Shown here in pieces: positions 34,616 through 46,017 of a DNA stretch of 64,000 bases. Origin of the DNA: Hyaloscypha bicolor E (taxonomy: Eukaryota; Ascomycota; Leotiomycetes; Helotiales; Hyaloscyphaceae); NCBI RefSeq assembly GCF_002865645.1, contig NW_020194512.1, positions 4,071,183 through 4,135,182 of the forward strand, given 5' to 3'. Every line of letters begins with the position of its first letter. Position 1 is the stretch's first letter. Under the pieces are notes generated by a model. It worked only from the letters and a program-made list of their open reading frames with translations. It searched no databases and was not told where the DNA came from. The translations under genes were made by a program, and so were the position numbers.

Positions 34616-35504
34616 GGGTAGCTATATTCCATAGCACCATCCTTGTAGACTGTCGCAACTTCCTTGCCCTCACCATTCAGTTTATGTAATCCCCTCGGCG
34701 AATATTGTCCAGCAAGACCGTATTTTGCCTTCGGTTTCCGGAGAAGCAAGAAGAGCAGAATTGCCAATGCAATGACTACCAAAGAGACGCCAATTGCAAT
34801 CCCTGCTATCGCTCCTGTTGTTAGTCCCGCCTTTGTTGCACCTAATGTTGTATTCGAAGAACTTGGTTGTCCTGCAGATCCTGTTGGTGGAAAATTTGAT
34901 GGGGTGGTAGTAGTCGGTGAGTCCGAAGAGGAGGATTTGGTGGCGGATGGGGATAAAATATCGGTACTCTGCCAATTGATCTGAAACAATTGGGCGAAGA
35001 GTGTAAAGGCAGGATCAGCGGTATTGCTGCCTGTGAACGGGACTTGGAGATACGTAAAGCCTGAGGTTTTTCCAGCTTCGCAGGCCATGATGGCTACGCT
35101 TGTTGAAGAAGCGGCGAGTGCACATGTATTGACACTTGCTTGATTATTCGTGCAGGCATATTGGCTAGGAGAAACCGGCTTCAAATGTTCTAATCCTCCA
35201 CTTGAATGCCCTTGACAGACTATGGACAACATCCCAAGGCAGTCTCGCCTGCTGCTAAACTCCATTCTGGTGCCCATGTGAGAGCACTACCAGCCGTCGC
35301 AGAACATGCAAAAGTGTATCCGGTCGGCCAGATGAGACCTGGGGAATAGATACCCCATCCCCAGAGCGTTGTTGTCAGTGGTCCAAGGATTATTCGGGCA
35401 GAAGGATCAATAAAGGCTGTGGTGATACCAGAAACGATACATCCAAAGTTGTAGTTAATAAGATCGAAGAGAAGGCCAAACCAAGGTTCAAGGAATGAAG
35501 ACAA
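34558..35504 (-). CDS. single-pass cell-surface protein, 3' end replaced by transposon, 5' end unresolved
   Basis: CDS complement(join(34558..35164,35221..~35504)); the 56-bp intron restores GCCPYQYACTNN. Residues include ILGPLTTT, PTGYTFACSATAGSALTW and a Cys-containing ectodomain. A Ser/Thr/Pro-rich stalk (SPSATKSSSSDSPTTTTPS) and one membrane span (GAIAGIAIGVSLVVIALAILLFLLL) follow, with a basic cytoplasmic start RKPKAKYG. The layout is typical of fungal WSC/mucin-like surface sensors. After MEYSYP the frame enters the 1.03-kb element, whose end encodes a foreign tail and a stop at 34558. Upstream of about 35504 the frame is closed by TGA; a first exon with a signal peptide was not found, so this may already be a pseudogene. 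A Trp replaces the Cys usually found in LICP(T/S)GY. Confidence 0.6.
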
Positions 35505-38289
35505 TCCTTTGGAGCTTTTCTGAATGAGTTCGTCTCATGGCACCCCTGGAAATCAAGCATGACCGAGAATAAAAACTAACATGGGATGAAATCTAAAATC
35601 GCATGCACCTGAGTCGGTGGTCCCTCGTATGGAGCAAGGTCTTGAAGATCCGGACCAATCTTGGGGGCTATTTCCGCGCTCCACAGAATCGATATGTACC
35701 CTCATCCAATCTGCAAGTCGACCCCGTTAACAGTTTAAGCGCGAGCACAAAGCATATTTATGGATCGGGGACCCCGTGAAACACTGAGTCTCATCTGAAA
35801 CTTCCGCATATAAGGAACTCACGCTCCCCCACACCAACAGTCCACGAAGGCTAATTTGTCAACTAGCCTGTGGCGAGGACAATCTCAGCTCTATGAATAG
35901 CACGCAACATCGCAAATATCTCAATTCTCGAGAATGGCGAAAGCCCGCTGGAGCGATCCCGCCCTTTTGACACCGTAGACTGGATTCCAAAGTTTCGAAA
36001 TTAGCCTACCCTTGTGAGGTTCCTTGTCCTGCCTGCGCCATAAGGTTATTCCCCCATCTTGATCTCGCTGATGAGTCTGATATAAGAATACGTCAAGCGA
36101 AAGATTTAGCGGTTGTTCGGAACCCCTGTCTTTCGACCTGCTGATGTTGGCATAATGAGTGCACTATAGGCCTTTCAAGCCTCGACATATTCTCCTCCGT
36201 CGTCATCACCTATTAGTGCTAGTAGTTTTGTATTGTTTCACGATCGAAGCTTTTCAAGTTATACAACCGCATCTAGTTAGAGGCTTTGCAACGATTTAAT
36301 AAATCAACTGTGTAGTCCAGTGCCAACCAAGAAATAGATGAACTCTGTTCAGGTATGCCCCTGCCTGTAAGCTTGTCGACTGCAAGGATGGTTTGCACGA
36401 TGTACCCAATTCCAGATAAGTGACCTTGGCAGTAGTAGTAAAGGTATCTATAGTAATTTATTATTCTGCTGCAGTTGCAGCTGTTTGGAAAACACTAGTT
36501 AACTGTTATGGCGTCTGAATGTCCGGGCTAGAATGATTACCTTAGAGTTGTAATCTTACTTCGGAATCGCCTTATCTTTCACTCTGCTCTATCTTTGTAT
36601 AAGTATAGTCTTGAACCTCTGTAGAATCAAGCATTGTTGTATTTAGAGAGGCAGAATCGGCAGTTTTCTTTTTCTCTGGTGGATACACAACAGTCAACTA
36701 CCCTTAGTGGTTGCAAAGAACTATGTTAGAAAAAAGAGAGAACAGTGGCTGAGAACAACGAAGACAGTCACAAAATCATGTGTGTATCTCGAGTGCGAAC
36801 CATGAGCACAATAAGCCCACCATGCCCAGGGTTCAAGAGCTGACTAATAACTTAATAAGCGAGCCCAGGAAAGCAAAATAAGGGGGGGGGGGGGGGGCAC
36901 GTGATTACCACAACCATCTGACAAACATCGCCGGTACCCGTACGCTCGCACTCCTCACCCCGACACATATGTTGTTACGGGAGAATCGCAGTGGATGCGA
37001 AGGAGAATCCTATCATTACGAGATCTGAATGCGCGATTTTTGGGACTGTGCGGGCATGTTTTCCAGCCCGTACCCATGAATATATTACGTGGTCAGGACT
37101 GAGGCGTTGATTTCCTACTCCAGTCGGCATCGCAGGTTTCATCCTGTGAGTTCAAACATGAAAGTTCATCGGGTGAAGATGATCTAATTCCTTCATCTTG
37201 ACCGGGTTTCTGCAGTTTGCGTTGACGCCAGATTTCAAGTTGTGGCTTTTGACGCTGAGACAGGCGGATGTAACCTGTACCAAAATGTAAGAAACTCCGC
37301 GGAAGGTATTGTAGATAATCATGGATATCGACCTAAGGCTCCCTTTTCATTTACTCTGTATAGTTGTGTTTACGGTTTTTGCGCTCGTTCGAAATATCTG
37401 TCCTATCCAAATCGACCTGTCAGCGCATGCTTCGGAACATAGCCATGGAACACCTCTCAGCCAAAGGTAAGTTTGAATTTGGAACAGAGAATTCATCCCA
37501 GGTTGAGCATCAAATTCCTCAGCGCGTTATGTTTGAACCAGGCCACCCCCGTGGACGCAACAATAATGCAACTCCCACTCAGCAGCGCCCTGCCAACCGT
37601 GACTCCATCTCCAGTGTCCGCAGCCGCATTCGCTCTGTCTCTGGCGTCCCCATTGGCTTCCGCAAACTCCCGTTCTAAATATCCAGTTCTCAAGTAGTTG
37701 AAGAGAAGAAGTACACTAGGACGGAAAAGCACGAAGGCAGAGATTATTTCGTGAATCTTGAGATGGAACACAGCTCGGCGTCGACCCAAGCCTGGGCATC
37801 GACCAGGCAGAAGCCACAGCGCGCCTAGCACGCAATGGTCCAAACACATTCTCTAGCCATGGTGAGAAGCATGTCAAAGGGTTTTCTGGTATATCTTCGG
37901 CGGCTTCTGTTCCGCCCTTTGGGTTAGAGTAATCTTATTCTTGGTCTGCTGGCATCCCTTGAGCGACCCCCACCCCGCTCCTTATAATCTCGAATTGGCA
38001 TAAGGAACAACAATATTCTGCTGAAAGGGTTTTTAAAAGTTGAGTCTCTTGACTGCGTTAATGTTCTCTGCCCTGATAATACAGGCACGCACCTTGACTT
38101 AGAACGAAATGCTTGTTCAACTATTTGCTTCGTGGACAAGCGTATGACGGTCGATGATGTTTTGACTCTATTATCAGCAGACAAATCTGGCTCGCTACCA
38201 CTCGATGACCTTCGCCGAGCATCTACCCCTTGTGGCTATGTAAGTTTCGATTCCATGTCTGCGCACCTTCCTGTCGAGGAGCGTGATAT
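35505..38289. other. 2.8-kb region without a supported gene
   Basis: Several open frames (37242-37442, 37364-37678, 37473-37697, minus 37493-37849, 38132-38425) have no recognisable content, and overlapping frames on both strands make them doubtful. A run of 16 G at 36882-36897 is followed by CACGTG. Confidence 0.4.
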
Positions 38290-38320
38290 TCAAGAGAATG
38301 CTATGGATGGAGCAGCACTA

Positions 38321-40688
38321 CGAAGATTGCGGCATAAAGTGACGGGATTACAGGGCATAATTATATGCAGTCCACTAAATAGCCCTGTAAGGTCTTACTT
38401 GCCCCTTGAAGGGTATTTCGCTTAATTAATGAATGTTCCAGGGGGCTAAATTAGCTGACCAAATTAGTAATAAATGAAGATATACTCTAGCTATAAACTA
38501 CTACTTTCTCCTGCCCCTTTTTTCGTCCTTCCTTATACTCATTTCCACCTTCCAATCTAATTATCTCCTTTACGTAATATGGAATTGCCTCAATTCACTC
38601 TTGAATTTTCGCTTGCGGAATACCCTCCCAATATTTCTCCTACCTTGCTCTGAGCTTCTTACTATTACTAGTAGGCCCTCGCTTTATAGTTTCCCTCTTT
38701 ATATAGTACCATAAACGCTTAATAATATTCAAGTCAGGTAAATTGCTTGGCTATAGCATTTTCATAATCTTTTAAAGATTATAAACCTTCTATTAATAAT
38801 GAGATTTATAAGCTAGAATATTATTCTCCTAAATAATCGTTTTGAGATAGTTCTTTTAGTATTCTTTTATAAAGGATAAAAGCTTTATAATTAAGATCTT
38901 TTTTTAGTAGTAATACTAATTAATTCCTCTATATTTATTCTTTACTATAAAAGCTCTAGTTTCCTTATTATACTTCTATACCTTTCTTACTTTACTAGGC
39001 TTTTTTCCGTATACTTTTATTTATTTGCCTTCTTAATTAAGGAGTTCCTTGTATCCAAATTAGCCTTTCTATCTTTTTTTGGCTATATTATTTCCTTTTC
39101 CTATATATAATATAGCCCCCTTTTATTATACGAGAAATATCCCCAAAATATAAACTCAGAGAAGCTCTTCTAGCGTTTTCTAATATAATACTTATTATAT
39201 GTTTCCCCTGGAAGCCTCTATACCTATCTTTTTCCTCTTATATCCCCTAATTAAACTGCTATCTCGTCTGAAAAAATCACGTTTTTCTAGTCTTTAAGTT
39301 CCTAATTCTCATATACTAAATACTAATCTAGCCACTCCTTTTTACTAAATTCATTTAAGCCAGGCTTTACTATTAGTTTATATTAAAAAATAGCCAGCTA
39401 TAGTAAGGACTTTCTAAACTATCTATATAACTACCTTATAACCCCTCTTTCTGATTTCCTTTATAATTATAGTATAAGAAAAGCCTTATATAGTCGAATT
39501 TCAAAGTATAACTTGCAAGATATACTTAATTATAGTAGGTAAGATTACTAGCCGGCTAGATCAGGGTTAATTAAGAATATAATATATTTCCAAGGGCATA
39601 TTCTCGTTCTCTCTCTATCCATATTACTTAGTAAGGCTTGCAAGCTTATAAATACGGGTTCTGGATATTCTTGTAACTTCTTAATATTACCTGCAGATCT
39701 CCTTGACTTAAGTATATAAATAGCCTTGATTCTCGTACTAGTTAAGTACTCTTTATATATAATCTCGGATATAATAAAGGCTATAGAAGTACTAGGAAGA
39801 GGACAAAGAGGGAGTATAAAGCTTGGTATAATTAAGTTATCGTCTTCTGAATCTGAATCTGACGGTAAGTTATATTACGCATTCTCTTTATCTTCTATAA
39901 CTTTGCTATATTCTGATTTGTCAGAATCAGGAGGTGTGATGGGCACACGTGATGGCGCATGGACAGGTGTCAGATATCGTGGATCTGGTTTCCTATTTTG
40001 GGTAAGGCTTGCGATTGAAATCGTACGGATCGATCGGAATCGTACGGATCGTATCGGCTCGCATTTCCTAGTTAAGTAAAAGGCTTCGCATGCTTGGCTA
40101 AGCACTAGGGAATATATAGGGAGACGCTCCTAGCTTTGGAAAGGGGCATCGATTAGTGTTTTGTTGGAATCAATTCTTGGAATCAGTTACACTTGCAAGC
40201 GTCACTCTACAGCTTACTTACCTTGACTACTTGTGCATCACCCTGCTATTAAGTGCCTCACAGGAGGGGAGAAAAGCTCTGATTGGCTATCTGATAAGTC
40301 TGGAAAGTCAAATAAACCACTAAAAGTAGCCATAAGTACTAGCTTTTATATGGGAAGTGAGAGTAAAGAAGAGAGTGAGTGGTGGGGAGCCCTGGGGGGG
40401 GGGAGCCTTGGGGGGGGGGGGTGAGAAGGGGGGGTAAAGCTTACTTTACCCCGCTACTGATTGCGGACGCAGGCCTAAAAACACAGGGGCTAAGGGATAG
40501 AAAGCCTGTGGCTTAATGTAGCCTCCTAATCGGGCTATATATGGTTTCAGTGGGCTTCAGGGGCCTTACGCCTCCGATTCAGACTAATTATAGGGCTTAC
40601 AGGGCTCGGTGAGACACTACAGGCTCTATTAGTGGCCCTATATTTATGCATGCACCTGCAATCCCGTCACTTTATGCCGCAATCTTCG
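38321..40688 (-). mobile_element. Tc1/mariner-type transposon, 2368 bp, RIP-like decay
   Basis: The inverted ends begin CGAAGATTGCGGCATAAAG and remain similar for about 80 bp. TA flanks both sides (38319-38320, 40689-40690). The minus strand at about 38690-38765 reads WPSNLPDLNIIKRLWYYIKRG with a stop just before WPS, the classic (W/P)xS(P/L)DLNxI(E/K)xxW end of the Tc1/pogo-like DDE domain. The middle (38420-39720) is extremely A+T-rich with many stops. The right part holds normal-G+C DNA (39920-40690) with long G runs near 40395-40435. Dead copy. Confidence 0.83.
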
Positions 40689-40721
40689 TATACTTTGGTT
40701 AAACGGGCCACCCGGGACTCT

Positions 40722-41198
40722 CAGTATGTCAAATAATTAATCAGATTAGAATAATTAATCAAATTAAGTTATTACCTAACTATAGTAAATTAACGTTTAC
40801 TTAATAATTATTAAATAACTAAGGTACCTATTAAGTAGCCCAGTTAAACTAGGCTAGGGCTTATATAGTAGTAGCTAAATAATAACTTTTAATAATAATA
40901 AACTAATTATTCTCCTCGAATCTCTATATTCCCCCTTTTATTATTTGGCTTCGGCTCGCTTACTAAGCGTTACTGCCCCTAATTAGGGTAGCACTAGAGC
41001 CAGAGCGGGCAGGAGCGATACCAGATTCGGCTAGTGCTATCACGTGTCAAGGTCACGTGCGGATTAATCAGATTAATCAGATTAATCATAATTAATTTAA
41101 TTAATACGTGAATAGAATATGATTAATGAGTTCTTTTTTGGTGAATAGATTAGATTAATGGCCATTAATCTAATCTAATCTAATCATTTGACACACTG
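40722..41198. mobile_element. non-autonomous hAT MITE, 477 bp
   Basis: Ends CAGTATGTCAAA and TTTGACACACTG (one mismatch) are flanked by perfect 8-bp duplications gggactct (40714-40721, 41199-41206). The termini are the same as those of the 3.57-kb hAT element at 13560. Like it, this element has ATTAAT-rich subterminal DNA, a GGCTCGCTTAC(T/C)AAGCG block (about 40953 here, 16866 there) and nearby CACGTG motifs. It has no coding capacity. It is best read as an internally deleted derivative or satellite MITE of that hAT family. Confidence 0.85.
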
Positions 41199-41800
41199 GG
41201 GACTCTGGAGCCAGCTGAGCGATACACTTCCAAGGGCGTTTCAAATTCCATTCAACTTCAACAACAAGCGGATGCTCGTTCTGCAAAAAATCTGAGGAAG
41301 CTCTGCCCTTGCCGCTTTCCCGTCAGTGGAGAGGATGATGTTTTTTCTTGTGTTAGGTAAAGGAGATCCTGACCTCCTTCAGCCACATCGTATATTACAT
41401 TAATCATATGAGAGCAACAGTTTCCAGCTATTCGATACCGTAGCAGCAACAAAATTTCAGGCACATCTGGAAACTCTCTCACCGAATGGAGAGCAGCGAA
41501 TTTGCTCTGCCAACGCCATGCTAATATCCAGGGAAGGCCTGGCTCCAACACCTTCACCGATCAGGTTCAGAGCATTGTTTACTTCTTGATCAACTTCAGT
41601 CTTTTCTTTCTGTCTCTCATCTGCTTGCCGCCCTGGCAAGGCAAAAAAGGTCCGGAGGCATACAGACCGACGGACGGAACGATGAAGGAGGCGATGAGCG
41701 AGCTCGCCAATTATTGTGATTATGATAGCGGATCCACAACGCCAGAGGGGGGAGTTGCTAGGGAGGTTGATGTCTTTGTAAGAACAGAGTAGCCGGGATT

Positions 41801-42138
41801 TGTTTAGGCTAATGAAGCGGGTTGGTGAAAGTTGATGATAATGTTCTGATACTCGAAGCTGAGGAGGTTCTCAGTCCCTGAGGTTTGTGAAGTTTGTGTG
41901 CTTGGCAAATCTGACCAGGATGGAAAGGCCGATGAAGTGTTCAAGAGCAGAGTCGTTCGGGGTCGAGGTTGATGGGTGGTTGAAGTTTAGTCGTTTGGCG
42001 AAGCTGCTTTCTGTCGCATGACCTGCCTGCTGCTGAATGAGTAAAGGGAGGGAGTGGGAGCGACACGACCACTTGCGGTGCGACCCAAACTGCACAATCT
42101 GTGCCGAGAGATTTCCAAAACAATTCATTGATATCCAA
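41801..42138. other. 3' flank of the GT90 gene
   Basis: No supported gene. Confidence 0.4.
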
Positions 42139-45100
42139 CTATACACTTTTTAAAAACAGATTCAAATCGAATCCCAACTCCTCCCGCCGATCATCCACTA
42201 TCCTCGCCCACTCCAACAATAACCTAAACATATACACCTCCATATCCTCCTTCCTCAGCACTCTTGCCGCCCAATCCCTCCCCTCCTCCGCAATCTTCTC
42301 ACCCTCTTTATCATGCCCTTTGCCATCACCTCTGAGCCCCCTCTCCGTTCCCCCAAAATAAGCAATCAAATGCCACACCCCATGTAGTCTCCCATCAACA
42401 GGCACAAAATGCCTCCAAGCCACTAACCTCTCATCAAACCACTGTCTAAATCCCGCGACTCTGAACACTAAGCTTCGAGACTCGAGAAATGGCAAGAAGC
42501 GCCCGGAGAACCCAGCCCCATCGAGATCAAATAAGAACTTGTATTTCCAATGATCCTGGAAATCGACACTATCCCCAAACGTGAATTCTTCCATCTCGAG
42601 ATTGCAGTCCGGACCGTAGCATCGCTTAGGTTCTCCGACGAAAGAGACGCTGATATTCGTTACGGACGTGATTTGGGAGATGGTCGTGGCTTGTTGATTG
42701 TAGCCCATGCCGTTGCCTTTGTTTGGGAGGAGGAGGTTGACAGTTGAGTCGGGAGCTGTGTAGTTTACTAGATGCACGAAGCGTTGGCGTTGCATTCCTT
42801 GCCAGGTGCCACGGATAGCGAAGCCTTCCGATGTAGCGCCACGCCAGAAGACGGTGCGATCTTTCTCGGAATAGGGCATGTCGTGGCTGACATTGTGGGT
42901 CACCTTGTCTTCGTAGTTCCATGGCGAAGGGAAGACGATGTCGTTGAATGTTGGGATCTTAGATTGGGAGAAGATGGGAAAAGGCTTTTTGGTTGGTTTG
43001 AAGGGGGAGGGAGACAGGTGGAAGCCATGGAAGTTGGCGAGGTCGGGTTGGTGGCAGAGGGAGCCAGAGAGTGTCCAGTTGGCTAGGATAGGGCCGATTG
43101 AGTGTGGTTTTGCACAGTCGTGGCAGAACGAATTCTTGTTCCACCATGTTTGTTTTTGGCTTGGAGAGTCAGGTGGGCATCCTATTACCCCATAGTCCAT
43201 GAAAGAAGAGCTCAGCGAGGCCTCTTTAAAATGCGGGGACGGAAAGTCTGAAGGGTACGGCGGTTCAGGCTCCATGAAAAGGCCGGCCCACTCCCTATTG
43301 GTACTGAATGACCGGAGTGTTTTGGTTCGATTTAGCGTTTGTCTGGATAGTTTTGCATGTTTTTTGAGATCTTCCATTACTTTCCATGGCACAGTAACGC
43401 GGCTCTCGTCGTTGATGTTGAACGCGAGATCCATATCTGGAAGCCATTCAACGAACTTGTTGATCATGTCGGCGGCCCCTTCTACCATCCATTGATGAGT
43501 TGGTGGTATGTGTGGTCCAAGAGCAGTTGTCCCGTTTGATATTCGCAGCCCACCAACTTTAGTCCAGGGTCGTTCGAGCATGTGTGCTGTCAGATTCCGA
43601 ATTTCAGATGGCTTTATGCCCCAAAATGGTAGGAGATCCTCGTGGATCTGCCCAAAGTCGTCCTTGATGATCGATTTTCGGGCGATTGCGTAATCCCACC
43701 ACTTATCAAAATGAGGAGGTGGAGGTATCCCATACCGCGACTGGTACTCCTCCACAGCCTCTGCTATCGACATGCTTTTTGTCGCTTGTTTCTCCCAATT
43801 CGATGAAATTGATCGAGCACTCGAGATGAGAGCAGTGATTGGGTGGTTTGGAAATTCGGCCGCTGTTGAATAGAGCACATACTTCTGCCCATAGAATGAG
43901 GTGCTGCAGAGTACATAAAAATAAAGCAAAGCTCTTGAGGTCTTCTGATTCATTGACAGGAGTTGTTGGGACTTTGAAGCTTCTCGTTCCAATCGAATAA
44001 GGCCAAAGGCGGCCCCAAAAGCAGTAAAGCACAGCAAATTAATTGGCCGCTTGGGGATGACCGAGTATTCAGAGTTCGAGGCAAAGATATGATATATGTA
44101 GAGGCAAACGCAAGTGGTCGTAATTGCAATCGAAGTGGAGCGAAGCTCGGCCAACAAGTAGACTGCGGATAACACAAAATTAGTAGAGAGCAAGCCGGCG
44201 AAAGCCATGCTGAGGATTGTCTTGGAGTCTGGAACGAGAGACCAATTAAGGTACCGTGGCGTATGATTGTATGGTGGATTCCACCATAGGAAAAGACAGG
44301 CAACGGCCGCCAGGACTCCAGTAGTCGCCAAAGCCAATTGACTGAGCTGCGCCCATGGCTTGCCAGATTCCTGGCCCTCTCTTGACACTTTCGATACCGT
44401 GTTGATAATAACAGCATCCAGTACTACCCCTAGGAATTGTAGCGTCCGGATCCACGCTCGCAAATGGTTTGCCTGGGGGCAAATGTATGTGGTATGGTCC
44501 ACCGAGAACGAGATTGTGCCATGCGCCGACAACACCCAAACCGCAACCAATGATACATGCCGAAGGTGGTAGTGTCGGGGAGGTTGGGGAGCCTTTTCGA
44601 ATCGAGGGATCGAAGGAATTCGGTAGTCTTTCGTGAGGAGCTCGAGGAGGGAGAGGAGAAGGGGTAGATATATCTGTGGGTCGTCGTCGTCAGCTCTAGT
44701 TCCAGTCCGGCGTGCACCATTCAAACTCTAATCGTACCTCAACTCCATCCCAAGAGCACTCTACACCTCGCACAATTCTGCGGAGAATGAGCGCCCTGGC
44801 AACAACGCAGGCTACCAGGGATATGGAGGACGGTTTCGATTTGCTGAAGGTTCGTAAGGGGTACCGCAAAATCCGTCCCACACTGCTCCTTCCCGCATCT
44901 TGTCGCCTCTTGATCTCGAATTGTAGCTTCGAATAGGCATTATCGTTGTCTGTTGCCTGCTCCTCTTCTGTTGGTACTGGACGCTGCCCGTTGAGGATTG
45001 ACCAGAAGAGGCCCGACAGTCCCAGGACGAGGACGAACAGATGGTATGGCCGTTCTCCACGCCCCAATTAGCTTTGGTGCTTCAAGTAGGATGTCTCGCC

Positions 45101-45251
45101 TTACCAAGCGCGCCAGAAGTCTCGAAGTTGAGAGCAATCCAGATGGAAGTCGCGACCAAATTACTGCAGTCGAGTCAGCCCTGCACAGCCTCAAGTCTTG
45201 GTATTGGACCTACCAGAACACCAGCAGCTGGTGGCCCTCCTTTCGCGTCAT
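42139..45251 (-). CDS. glycosyltransferase family 90 (CAP10-like) multi-pass membrane protein
   Basis: CDS complement(join(42139..44673,44738..45054,45105..45163,45214..45251)), 982 aa, introns 64, 50 and 50 bp. The large last exon is unambiguous. The frame of the preceding exon has no ATG, so I extended it through two micro-exons (59 and 38 bp) to MTRKEGHQLLVFC, which adds two hydrophobic spans (HQLLVFCNLVATSIWIAL; YHLFVLVLGLSGLFWSIL). Further spans lie at about 100-330 (IYLPLLLSLLELL, VSLVAVWVLSA, LATTGVLAAVACLFLW and others). The lumenal catalytic part has EYQSRYGIPPPPHFDKWW, VFWRGATSEGF and a C-terminal YKFLFDLDGAGFSGRFLPFL with LVAWRHFVPV. These are GT90 hallmarks. CAP10/Cxt1-type enzymes add xylose to capsule or cell-wall glycans in fungi. 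Donor and acceptor here are inferred from the family only. Confidence 0.88.
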
Positions 45252-46017
45252 TGGCCTTGGGTAGGGTGTGTCCAGGCCAATTTGACCTGCGCATGTATCG
45301 TCGCAACATCAGCAGACCGGGAAGCCAGAGGCATGAACAATGCACAGGCGACAAAGAACAAATTGGTGAACGCTGGCATTTATCCTGCCTGGTTCACCCT
45401 CCGTAAGGCGCAGCCGTATTTTGCAGGGGTGGGATGTCGTGGCGAAGGCTGACCGAGGATCTGGTGGATCAGCAACTGTCTTCGTGTCAGAGAGCTCGCT
45501 TTTAGCCCCCCTCCCAAAGAAATATCGGCATTGGAATGCACAAAGGAACGGTCCATTCAGAGGAAACGCCATGTTGTGATCCTGCAAAGCGCGTTAGAAA
45601 GTCCGAACTTTCTTTTTACCCTTGCGAGTTCTATTTGCTTTGGATTTGAATCATCGCGGGGAAGCAGGGGTGGCCCGAAGCGATTTTAGCGAGTGGCTCA
45701 GGGGCAAAAGCTTGTCTTCATAATCATCTTTTCTTCAAGATTAACGCCAACTTCCTCGAGTTCCTCGTAACGAATATATCTAAAAATGCTTCCCCTCTCT
45801 ACCTCCTCTTCGCAGCCATAACGCTCTCGTAAACACTCGGCGTAAGGGAGTAAGGCATTTAAGCTTCTTTTAAGAAATATTTGCGAAATCCCTAAATTCT
45901 TTTAATGAGACTTTTATTAGCTATTAAAGCTTTATCTCTTTTAATTATTACTTATTCGGGATAAACTCTTCCTCTTACCGCAATTTTAGCTCCTTATTAA
46001 TCTCGAAAAATAATATT
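45252..46017. other. intergenic, promoter side of the GT90 gene
   Basis: No supported gene. A/T-rich patch 45840-46015. Confidence 0.4.

Larger units (their letters stand above)
38290..41800 (+). pseudogene. NACHT-like NTPase relic broken by two transposons
   Basis: If the 2368-bp mariner element (with one TA) and the 477-bp hAT MITE (with one gggactct) are ignored, 38287-38320, 40691-40721 and 41207 onward join into ECYGWSSTILWLNGPPGT. This is a Walker-A-like start as found in fungal NACHT/NLR-type NTPases (LW(L/V)xGxPGxGK). The Lys-containing end of the loop is lost. Downstream, fragments such as AFQIPFNFNNKR (about 41237) and FQLFDTVAATKFQAHLETL (about 41425-41480) appear in shifting frames. 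Several stops, including TGA just upstream, show that it is dead. The family call rests on one short motif. Confidence 0.4.

Noticed and set aside
37364..37849. Overlapping open frames on both strands (104, 74 and 118 aa)
   Set aside because: They exclude each other, none has a recognisable motif, and no splice model was convincing.
38132..38425. 97-aa open frame MDKRMTVDDVL..
   Set aside because: It crosses the left border of the mariner-type element at 38321, so its C-terminal third is transposon end sequence. A different frame gives the Walker-A-like segment.
39726..40079. 117-aa open frame inside the mariner-type element
   Set aside because: Low-complexity and positioned in decayed transposon DNA; no transposase motif.
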